Shown piece after piece: positions 1 to 10,200 of a stretch of 64,000 nucleotides of DNA. The DNA is from Topomyia yanbarensis. Taxonomy: Eukaryota; Arthropoda; Insecta; Diptera; Culicidae. The stretch is taken from assembly GCF_030247195.1 (NCBI RefSeq), contig NC_080670.1, positions 157,678,580 to 157,742,579 on the forward strand. The letters run 5' to 3'. Each line of letters begins with the position of its first letter. The stretch's first letter is position 1. Made by a program: the position numbers and the translations under genes. The notes under the pieces were generated by a model. It was not told where the DNA came from and did not search any database. It saw nothing but the letters and a program-made list of their open reading frames with translations.

Positions 1-1149
1 GCCCCTATCATTGAGCAGGTGTAAATAGATTCTCCATGCTACTCTAAGACTCTTCCAAATTTGAACCAAGTAAGCAAACGATTAATTTTGTATGGGGAAA
101 ACCAACAAAATATACGAAGAAAATACACGAGGTTATAGATTCCACCACGAGGTGGCATTATGTACGCTAGATGATCTGAGTTGATCTAACTGTTGGAATT
201 TGGCATATCGCTCAACCAAGATGATTGCAAAATTAGTTAATTTTCTAGGTTTTTTAGATCGTGTCAAAAATCGCATTATTCCAATGTGTTGGAAATTTTA
301 TGATTTAATGAAAAGAGTCTCGAGTAGTCTTTTGTTCAAATAGATGAATAATTTAATAAATATATTAATTGAATAAAATTTGTTGCAAAGCAATTTTGCT
401 AAATAAAAAAAGTTGTTATTGCATGAAATCACAACATATTTCGTAAATCCATTATTTTTACTATGCTTACATAATAATGTGTAATTGAACTGGTATTGAA
501 TGCATTTCCCTTTTAATATGAAAGAATTTTATTTTTTGGCATGAAAAACCAATAATCTCATGTTAGTTTTGCTAATACCTATCGTGCTCTATTCACACAT
601 ACACCGCAAAAATCTTTCATTTTATGATGTAGCAGATGTAAATGTGTGCACGAGGAACACAAAAAGAAAGATAGGCATTGTAATTCTCTCTCACTCACGC
701 GAGAAGAATCTTATCCGATGACCAACTTTTCCGAGATAAGATGAGACGCAAAATTCTCCGTCTCCACAAATAGCGTGAGAATGATTTTCTGGATAAAATT
801 TATTTGACTTTTTCCTTCTCACCGGAGAAGGTGATAAAATTTTAATTTCGTGGAAATCAATAAAAACTTAAAAAATACACTTAAATACAAAGAAATGCAG
901 CAAAGAAATATGATAGACTTGTTTTTTCGTGTTTTGGAATAACGGCAGGAAAGCAGCGAGCGAAAAAAGGATACCGTGATAAACTCATTTACTCATTCTC
1001 CGGTTGTTTTATTTATCCGGAGAAATAACTCGTTGTATTTATCCGGAGAAGTTGTGCGAGTGCCAATAACTTGTCGTGTGAAAATGTGAGTTTTTATTGT
1101 CGCTGCAGCAAACTATCCGGGCGCATTTACTCATATGAGCGATAAATGC
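1..1149. other. AT-rich non-coding sequence, no gene seen
   Basis: No credible coding sequence. CCGGAGAA recurs at about 822, 1018 and 1046, the last two as two copies of a 14-bp direct repeat (ATTTATCCGGAGAA), suggesting a decayed repeat element. Confidence 0.5.
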
Positions 1150-1650
1150 AATGCCTGAAGCTAATATAACTCCACCAACGAAAAACGTCATTTGGTTATG
1201 TGATACGTGTTTAGATCAATTCTACAAAAACTTCAAGGCTTTACCGATCGAGCCTACTGAGCCAGAAGCCTCCTCTACATACGTCATTAAGGAAATGGCT
1301 TGCATGTAAACCAAAATCGAGATTTGTAATACTCTATCTCAACTGATTCCACAGAAACATATGATGTGCGAGTTGAATTCCAGTTTCCTCTGCAGGTTTG
1401 CCGACCGAATCAAAGCAAGTTAATCGAATTGAATCACCCACTTCTCATACATTTAGAAGCTGGCAGAAGACAAGGGATGCCGAGTTCTCACTCTTTCTAT
1501 CGAACATTGAAGCTCATGTAAGCGAAAGTGAAGTAAACACATTAGTCTCACAATGTCTTGGGCTTAACCCGATGGAAACAGTCGAAGTTAAAAAACTAGT
1601 TCCCGCTTGGCAGATATTATTGACCTGGGACACGTGCAAAGTGAAATGAA
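1150..1650 (+). pseudogene. LINE ORF1 relic (zinc-finger/PHD-type)
   Basis: Frame pieces read NVIWLCDTCLDQFYKNF and, after frameshifts and a stop, EAHVSESEVNTLVSQCLGL followed by KKLVP. This resembles the N-terminal zinc finger and the C-terminal domain of ORF1 proteins of some insect LINEs. It is frameshifted and has no matching ORF2 nearby. Family assignment is from memory of the pattern. Confidence 0.45.
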
Positions 1651-1710
1651 ATAACTGTCACCGCGAACCGGCAATGGCCTGTCACTGCGAACCGGGCCTT
1701 TCTTGATGAT
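1619..1710 (+). repeat. Dispersed repeat, copy 1
   Basis: It contains ACCTGGGACACGTGCAAAGT and two CGCGAACCGG/TGCGAACCGG blocks. A second copy lies at 3175-3270 in the same orientation. The copies differ by a few substitutions and small indels. Confidence 0.7.
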
Positions 1711-1743
1711 TTTCATTTTCTTGTAATAAACAGTGTCTGGGTA

Positions 1744-1891
1744 CCCTCTAAGAACGGTTGGTTTCAAAATCGTCCAATGAAGGACGTTCGTTGGACCAAT
1801 TTGGACAACGTCCAAATAACCGTTCAACGAACGTCCATCGTTGGACCCGTGTTGAACGATTTTGAAACAATTTTTTGGACGTCTCAGTGGG
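1744..1891. mobile_element. Small inverted-repeat element (MITE) with TA duplication
   Basis: The 148-bp stretch is bounded by TA (1742-1743, 1892-1893). Its inverted ends share TTTCAAAATCGTYCAA on both arms, and the middle is itself nearly palindromic (GGACGTTCGTTGG / CGAACGTCC). It has no coding capacity and resembles a Tc1/mariner-type MITE. Confidence 0.55.
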
Positions 1892-1893
1892 TA

Positions 1894-3001
1894 GTATCGT
1901 AATATTCTGGCTATATACAAGGTGTTTTTAGAAAATATATTTTACATGTTGCTTAGATGCATGTACATGCACAGAAGCAAATATGAACAATGCAACGACG
2001 GCAAGTGCAATTTTATTATTCTGCTCAACAGTTATGGTTAATGTTGTTTTGCATAGCACAGAGAAACGATAACATAATTCATGTCATGTATGAGCTCTAT
2101 TATTTTCGGCACAAATCTGTACCTCATCGGCAGAAATCTATGTCGCATCGGCACAGCACTATCATCGACATTTGCTTGAAATTATTTTGCAAGCTAATTT
2201 TTCCCTGCAAAATAACATCAATATCGGGAAGAGAAAAGAAGACCGTCTTCGCATTTCCCGCCCCAGCTATTGACTATGCATTAGAGTGGGACATGATTAT
2301 ATAAAAAAAAAATTGGCTCCTTTTTAACTTGTAACTTTTCAGGTTCCATTTAGCTCCCAAAACAACTCTGCAAATTTTGAGCTCGATCGGTGAAACTATA
2401 TTTTTGCGCCCACGTTGCAACCGAATACTTGGCCACGAAATATAAGATATCGTGAATTTGTCCACCGCAACAACACGACGTGGAAACCGTGTTAGACAAT
2501 GCAGTCTACCTGATTATATTTGTTTGTTTTTGTGAACTTGCTATTTGAAAATATTTGATTTGTTATAATTGTTTCGGCTGACATTGTTATGTATTATTGT
2601 AAAATGTTAATTATTTCGATATTTTTTTCTGTATTATATTTTTTTCAATTAGACCTTATAGGTTCGTTGAAATATTTTTAAATAAATAAAAGTACTTGAA
2701 ATCTGGAACCGTTCCGCCCAATCCCCAACGTGGTTACATTAATTAAAATAAAATGTTAAACGTATTGTTGGATTGATCCGTTTACATAAATTGAGTATTT
2801 TAAACTGAAATAATGGGTAATTCGAAACGAGCGTGCAAATCGAATTAAATCGACGAAAAAGTGACAATAAAATCGACGAACCCCAGTCAAAACACTCGGG
2901 ATTTGAATCGATATTGTGTCAAAATACCGGCTCAAATGCATCAACGGATTTCGGCTCAATAGGTTTCGAAATTAGCATTCGAGATGGAATTTTTTCTAAA
3001 T
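1894..3001. other. Non-coding, no gene seen
   Basis: AT-rich sequence with only short chance ORFs and no recognised element. Confidence 0.5.
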
Positions 3002-3003
3002 TA

Positions 3004-3167
3004 GGTCTGTTCCAGTACCAGGAGAAACTGGAAGTACTCCGGAGAAAATCGTTCCTGTACTCTCTTCTTCTCATTTTTCTTCTTCAGGTAGCAAACCGGA
3101 GTAAAAAGGAGCAAAGATTTTTTGCTCCTGTTTACTCCGGAGTGACTTCCGTGTACTGGAACAAACC
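3004..3167. mobile_element. MITE with TA duplication
   Basis: Inverted ends GGTCTGTTCCAGTAC (left) and GTACTGGAACAAACC (right) are flanked by TA at 3002-3003 and 3168-3169. Subterminal CTCCGGAG blocks also face each other. It is 164 bp with no coding capacity. Confidence 0.7.
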
Positions 3168-3174
3168 TATTGTT

Positions 3175-3270
3175 AACCTGGGACGAGACGTGCAAAGTGA
3201 AAAAAGTAAATGTCACCGCGAACCGGCAATTGCCTGTCATTGCGAACCGGACCCATCTTCATGATTTCCT
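3175..3270 (+). repeat. Dispersed repeat, copy 2
   Basis: Second copy of the 1619-1710 repeat, with the same CCGCGAACCGGCAAT core and a second GCGAACCGG. It lies directly 3' of the MITE at 3004-3167. Confidence 0.7.
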
Positions 3271-3559
3271 TGAAATGATACAATAAATTAACATTGGTTA
3301 AGTTTTAGGCTGAATAAACAATGAAAATTTTATTTCATCGTGTGACAACCTGACTGGATAATTAACATGCTTCTACTTTAAAATTATTGTTTTTATAATG
3401 GAAATTTCAATTGAGTTTGTGCTTACTGTAGTCGCAGTAGCAATTGGAAAATATTCGAAGATTTCTCCTGTCGCTGTCAGCAGTGAATCGGGACAAACAA
3501 ATGACGAATCGGTAGGACTACAGATGAATCAATAATAATTCCGTATCAACTTTTGAATA

Positions 3560-3753
3560 GGGCTAATAAGATTTGTAAACAAACTTTTATTTTGCTGATA
3601 TCTCTTATTTTGTTATAATTTCAACACAGAAAACATTTGAAATCGATTCTACCAAGGGTAAATGTGTTGATTCAAGTGTATTTTTCAAGAAATTCAACTC
3701 GGCAGCAGAGTAATGAGCGAAAGAAGTTTGTTTACAAAAATCTCATTAGCCCT
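3560..3753. mobile_element. Inverted-repeat element with 9-bp target duplication (Mutator-like size)
   Basis: The ends are GGGCTAATAAGATTTGTAAA (left) and the inverse, with AAAATCTCATTAGCCC, on the right. The flanks TTTTGAATA (3551-3559) and TTTTGAAGA (3754-3762) match at 8 of 9 bases. A 9-bp duplication with G-starting ends fits Mutator-like elements. It is 194 bp and non-coding. Confidence 0.6.
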
Positions 3754-3852
3754 TTTGAAGAATTAATATTGAATTATTATTCGCACAACCCTAGCCGCAA
3801 TATCGTCGAGCAAACAAACAAAATCGCAAACATATGAAACTGACAGTTCTTA

Positions 3853-3887
3853 TCAGTTGTACAGAGCATCGTATTTATTGTAGATAG
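3853..3887 (+). promoter_or_regulatory. Candidate TMEM94 core promoter (Inr plus DPE-like)
   Basis: A TCAGTT initiator lies at 3853-3858 (A+1 at 3855), followed at +28 by AGATAG, close to the arthropod DPE. It lies 278 bp upstream of the TMEM94 ATG. The motifs are short, so this is only a candidate. Confidence 0.3.
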
Positions 3888-4110
3888 TGGTGTTGACTTT
3901 TGTTTGCTAAGAAAAATCTGCAGAATTTATGTTGCAAAGTGAAAATTGTCGTAAAATGTAGATGTTAATTTATTACTTCTCGGGAGGCAAAGAAAACCAA
4001 ACCCGTACATCTAAAAACAAGAAGGTGCTTGCCGTACAGGAAATTTATAAAAATTGGTTCCACAGCGCTAGATTAGAGATTGGCACATTTTAATTCGTTT
4101 AGCCACTGGC

Positions 4111-4149
4111 ATGAACCCAACAATGATCAAAAATGGGTCTAGAGAGTGA
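4111..4149 (+). CDS. Short upstream ORF overlapping the TMEM94 start
   Basis: The 12-codon frame starts at ATG 4111 (a second in-frame ATG at 4123) and stops at TGA 4147-4149. It overlaps the TMEM94 ATG at 4133 in another frame. If it lies in the mature 5' leader it could lower main-ORF translation. Whether this stretch is exonic is unknown. Confidence 0.3.
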   Translation: MNPTMIKNGSRE

Positions 4150-4299
4150 ACTGCAAAGGATTTGCTCCCCGCTTGGAAAAGACGGCGAAATCGGTGATCG
4201 GGAGTACCTCGGACTGTCCACGGTCATAGCGCTGCAGCGGCTACACGACGACATTGAAATTGTGCTGACTGCCTACGAGGAGAGATTCGTCAAGCAAAG
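4133..4299 (+). CDS. TMEM94: TMEM94 exon 1 (start codon)
   Basis: The ATG at 4133 opens a frame containing YLGLSTVIALQRLHDDIEIVL, which aligns with the TMEM94 N-terminus. The donor is CAAAG|GTTTCC. Two of three bases of an Arg codon lie here and the third opens exon 2. A short upstream ORF (4111-4149) overlaps the start in another frame. Confidence 0.8.
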
Positions 4300-7200
4300 G
4301 TTTCCCGCATTGTTCGCTAACATAAGGAATTTTGGGACTTATTTGGAATTAATTTCAGATGGATCTTGCTCTTCAAATCATCCTTTGTAGGAAACTTAAC
4401 AAGTGCTCTTAGCTGGTTCCCCTTGCTGGCAACAGTGGCTTTAATCGCGTCATTTTTTATGATAGGTTATCGTTTCTCTGCCGGTTTTATTCTGGTTCTT
4501 TTATTGCTTACTATAGTAACGATTGTTCGTGAAAATGTTTTGCGTAAAACGGAGATCTTCCGTAAAGTTCGGAGCGTTCTACAAGAGATCAAATTGGGCA
4601 CGAAACTGTGCAGCGAATGGATTCCTTCCAACTATCCCCATATCTGCAGTCCATTATCACCGTGTGTAACCCTTCAATGGACTTACCGGGATGGGAAACT
4701 TGTTAATCTTCCTTGGGCTCTGTTGGTCCGAGGGGACCATATAGTGATGCGTCCGGGTCAAGTTTCTCCTGGAACGTGTACCGAAATCTCCGGAAAACGA
4801 TCGTTCAAATGTGGCGAAACCTATGGTCTAGCGCAAACCATGGATCCACCGAAGAAACCAATTGCTCGTGCTCCCATACCGGACCTGATATGCGTGGTGG
4901 AAGTTACTCCTTTTCTAGACAATCTGCGTACAACGTTGGACAATTTCCTAAATCGCCCGACTACTATCATCAACCAACAACGAGATCTACTTATCACGAA
5001 ATGTATCCAACAATGTGGATGGTTGATTGTACTCACACTTACGCTAATAGTTGGTGTTCTTCGCTACTTAGGATTTTATTTCAACGGCAAAGTTCCCACC
5101 AACTGGCGTAACGTCTTCCTGCTCAACCCTTCCGCGGCTCTGCTTCCAATCCTACCGCTTGTCTTTCCGTTGCTATGGATAGCTATTAATTTATGGGGAA
5201 CTGCCCGGCTGGAAGCCTTACTTTCCATACCGCATTCAGTTATGCGCACGGCAGCTCATAAATCCTTTCAGGAAGATTTAGACACCCCGACTGGAGATCT
5301 GGACCACGTCAAACTTCCTCGCCGGTTAGTAGCGTACTACTGGTGGCAGCTATTTCTTGGTCGAAGCGAGCTGCTTAGTCGTAGCGCCAATGTGGTGCAG
5401 GTGCTAGGAACGATTACGGTACGATTGTCGCTTTGATCTAACCCTGATGATACACTAATTTTCGCATTTTTGCAGGCTCTTTGCTGTGTAGACAAAAAAG
5501 GAATTCTTTCGTGGCCGAATCCAACCGCTGAGAAGGTATTCTTTCTACGAAGTGCCTCGAATGACGAGAATCACACAACGGATCAGTCGGACCAGAGTAG
5601 TCTAAATTCGCAGGTTGGTTTTTTTAGTAGTTGAAAGAAGTATTTAAAGCTGTTTTCCAAATTCTGATTTATTCGTGAACCAATCGTGGACCCAACAGTA
5701 GGCCGAAATTCAAAATTTTCCCTAATCCAAATTGCTTTAATATGTGCAAAACTGTACTTAGTATTATCAAGTAGATAAGGTCGACTAGATTAGAATTGTA
5801 TGGATTATTTAACGTTATATGTAACGAAAGTAATTCGGGTTCAAATGACCTTAGAGATACTAGTTAGAACAACATAGCCCATACACTTCGAATTTCTCAA
5901 TAAAAGTGAAACGAGTAATCAATAACCCATTAAATCTACATTTTAAAAACTTAATATTTTGCTTTCGGTGCCTAGCAATCTAAATATGCGACAATCCTGG
6001 TCAAGTCACCTAAATCTACTGTTGAAACCCATTTCCAATTACCAGTCATAACATCCAATCAATTTTGCAGTGCTGCCAGGAACACTATCACCCACTTTCG
6101 CATATACTAGAACTGGTATTGAACTATCTCCTCTTTCTAAACCGTTCCATCTACTAATTATGTGTTTGATGTGCACTGCTTGAAGTTGTTTTCTCCAATA
6201 TTTAAATGTTTTATTTTTAAAGTAGCATTTGTAGTGAAATTGGCTACAGTGCCACCAAGTATGATTATTTCGTTTCTGAACATTTGAACCTCCCTTAGAG
6301 CTCCCAGAAGGAAGGCTGCGGTGCTATTGCAGAGGTCCTGGATCTTACCCACGATCAGCATAGTCCATTCAAGCTGGAGTTTGATGATCATGATTACAAA
6401 AACCATCTGAGTTCTTTGAAACCATTGGGTAAGTGCACCTTGTTTATATAGTTATATTAGAAATCTCATTGATATCGATCGTTTCGTAGGTCTCGCCATT
6501 CTCGTCAATACCTGCTGCCCGCTTACTCAGGCCCACTATGCAAAATTCTGTGGACACGTGACGGCCGTTGCCATGCTGGACAAGGATTTGGTCCCCGTGA
6601 CCAACCGGTATGCCATTGTAGAGTCGAGTTTGAATAGCTTTATGCATGGGTATGTACTAGGCATACCAAGTTTCTAATTTGGTGTTTGCTGTTCATTATT
6701 ATTCTTCCCACCTTTTTTAATTAATTTTGCCGAGACACTTTCAAAATGGTACTTTGATTCTGTTGCCTACAGAGTTATTTGGAAGAATATGAAACTTTCA
6801 GCTTCATCCGACTGTACCTTATCCTCTCCCTTCAGTCAGCCTTTCATGCTTTTCATATTTTAGTTATCTACAAATTATCGTCGTTAAATTGATAAAAGAC
6901 CAAATCGCAAATCGTTCTCTGAGTGGTAGGTAAATAACATCGTCCTGATAATACTCTCGCGGTTTGGTTGGTTTTGAGCGAAATGTTTCATTGATACTAT
7001 TTGTTTATCGTTCGTTATAATGTGTGTAAAATAGTTTATAATTTCACAGCTTTCTATTAGTTTAATTGTCGGTAGCAACGGTGGCAACACTACTCAGGCT
7101 ACGCGCAGGTTTTCACGTTTTCGCTTATATTAGCTTAGTAAATACGTAGTCTGTCATAGATATTTCTTTCTATATTGCCGTACATTTTTTCATTTTTTTT

Positions 7201-10200
7201 TAATTCGTTTGACACGACTCGATGCGTATTAACTTAACCGAATTCTTTTACACGAATCATGAAATAAATATTAGTTAGAGTCCATCAAATCTTGTGCATT
7301 GCATGCGGAGACCTTTTTTCGTGGCGAGGAAATATTAGTTTCCTCACCAACTGCGTCTTGGGGATCAATCATATCCTTCTTGTTGTCGTACACGTCCGTA
7401 TCATCATCGTGGTGGATGCCTTGATATTCGCGAGCAGGTGTTCTACCTAGTTTCTTGCCCTTACTAGTCACGAGTGTGCAGTTTTCGTTTTTGATAGTAG
7501 CTTCCTCATTGATGGTACTGGATGCTGGTTTTGGGGAGCTTGTCGCAGCTTTTGCAGCCGTCGTCGTGAACAGAAGCCATAAATTTGGCAAATTTGTGTG
7601 TGGTTAAGGTAATGATATTGGATTCTGTGTGACCTCCCAGCATGTGTATGTTGCATATATCTCTGTCTGGAAAACTGTTGGACACTTTTCCATAGACATC
7701 CCTTTTTTAATTCTTTGTCCGTAGACTCCCGAGCCAGTCCGCTCACCCTTTTTAGAACCATCCGTATAGAATGATATTGTACCTTGAGGTAGTATTGGAC
7801 CACTTACATCCCACATCTGACGATTCTTTGTGTGAACCTCATATAAGATGCCGAAGTTCGATTTAACCTCCATTTTATCTTTTTTACATTTTAACGACCT
7901 TCAATTAGCTAGAGATTACTGGGTAGAGAAAGTTATGAAAATTAGAGCCATAGTACTCAAGTGAGAGCAAGGATGTGAAGCAAACAGATCGGAAAACTAG
8001 AAGTGGCAGGGTCATTAGAACAGGCTTAATATCATACGAGCTTAATCTTTGTCTTCTATTAATGAGGGTCGAGCTTAGGCAATATAACTAAGAATCACCC
8101 GAGTTCACTAACATGTGTCCTGGTATCGATAGACGTGTCCATCTTTACCGTGACAACCGGTCCATTTTATCTTGAACTGTTGTCAAGACAGGGTTTAGAT
8201 TGAGTTCCTTTATAATGCTATTAGCCAACATTGGTTTAAGACCCCAAGTTTTCCCGAAGAGTTTACTGCACGCCGACAGTGCTGTAGTACTTTATTAACA
8301 GCGTATGTCAGAGGCGAGTTTCAATTTAGTTTATTTTCCTGGGATAACACCTAGGTGTTTCGCTTCTTCTGCGTATTTCATTGTTGTTTCTAATGACAAA
8401 CAATTATTTTCTTACTAGAGCCAGCTTTTAGAACAGATTTCGTCTCCACTCCACTCGGTCCATTGCTGCTTGTTGCCACCCTCGCAGTCTTCGAAGGGTC
8501 CGCAGGTCGTCCTCTATCTGGTCGATCCACCGTGCCCGCTGTGCGCCCCGTCTTCTTGTTCCTGTAGGGTCGCCCTCAAGAATCAACCGGGTCGTCGTCT
8601 GACATTCTTAAGACGTGTCCAGCCCACCGCAAACGTCCTATTTTTGCGGTATGGGCGATGGATGGTTCTTCCATCAGCTGATGAAACACATGGTTCATTC
8701 GCCTGCGCCACGTTCCGTCTTCCATTTGCACGCCACCATAGACGATACGCAACACCTTTCGTTCGAAAACTCCAAGGGCGCGTTGGTCCTCCACGCGCAT
8801 AGTCCAGGTCTCGTGTCTAATCAGCGTCTTGTAGATAATCAACTTCGTGCGGCGGCGAATTTTGTTCGACAGGCACGATTTCTCTGAATTTCTTTGCTGG
8901 TATCATTGTCCAGTTACCGGTTACCAGTGAGCCTAAATACACGAATTCGTCGACCATCTCGATTTCGTCAATCCGAACTTGGGATGGGAGGTTCACATTG
9001 TCGTCTCTAGAACCTCTTCCTCTCATGTATTTTGTCTTCGAAACGTTGGTGGCAAGTCCAATCCTGCTGGCTTCAGCTTTCAGTCTGATGTACGTTTTCG
9101 ACATCGCCTCAAAGTTCCGTACCATTATGTCAATATCGTCGGCGAAGCCAAGAAGCTGAACGGACTTCCTGAAGATCGTGCCACTCGTGTGTATCCCCTC
9201 TCTCCTTATTACAACTTCTAACGCAACGTTGAACAGCAGGCACGGTCAGGGCCGTCGAGAGCCGCGCCGGGCTCCAGGGTTTGAAGTACTGACGGGCCCT
9301 ACCATATATGACTTCTTATTTCAATATCGATTAGAGAAATTATACGGATGCAATCGTTTCAATTAAACTATTTTTTATGAAAATTGTTTATTTGACACGA
9401 TTCAATGCGTTAGCTTAACAGAGTCGTCAGTATTTTAAACATGTAATAACGTGTAACACGATGGAAAAAATAAAAATTAATAAAGGAATATTTGTGGCTG
9501 GTCATTAGAATGGCTTACGTCCGACTTGCCATTGCGATTGGAATCCTTTTTTTGCCGCGTTGCCATACAGTCCATATTCCCATCGTTCCTGCTCCCTTGA
9601 CGCACGTTAATGCTACCATCGTTAATGCTGCCCAGAATCTGAGCTTAGAAAAATTGACATCCCTGCGTGAGCTTGAAAGAGGAACAAAATTCAATTCATG
9701 CCCGCCGCGATGAATGTTTGGTTTGTTTCCCTCGTCCTTCGATTTTTCGGTACAACGCATATGTTCAGTTTGAGGAGCAAACTGAATCTTGTTTCTAAGA
9801 TAGCTCTGAGAGGGTTTATCAAGCAAAAGTGCACCAGATATAGATTACGCAGTTCAGTTATGCTCGAAAATGTAAAAGAACTTCTGCCTTCAAACTGTCC
9901 ACATAATAACAAATAAATGCTTTGGTTGGTGAATGAATTTATATTTGCTCTGCACTCAACCATTCGATTCTTCATAAAATTTCAGTTAGTTTGGAAGTGA
10001 ATGAATAAGGGAAGCGTTGAAACTGAATATTGTTTCAGCAAATTTATCAGAAATAAGCAACTAAATGTGCAATTTCGCACCACTGATGCTGCCTTGTTTC
10101 TTGTTTTTGGTACATGCTGTTGATTTTGAGGTACTGGATTCAGCTATTGCAGTTGTCACTATGACCTGAACGAATTTTCTTTATCGGTTTCTGAACATGG

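Noticed and set aside
7271..7591. 106-codon - strand ORF with a charged tail
   Set aside because: It adjoins a LINE RNase H relic but matches no LINE domain I know; left unassigned rather than called a gene.
9515..9826. 103-codon - strand ORF inside the hAT-like element
   Set aside because: No BED finger, RNase H-fold or dimerisation motif expected of a hAT transposase.
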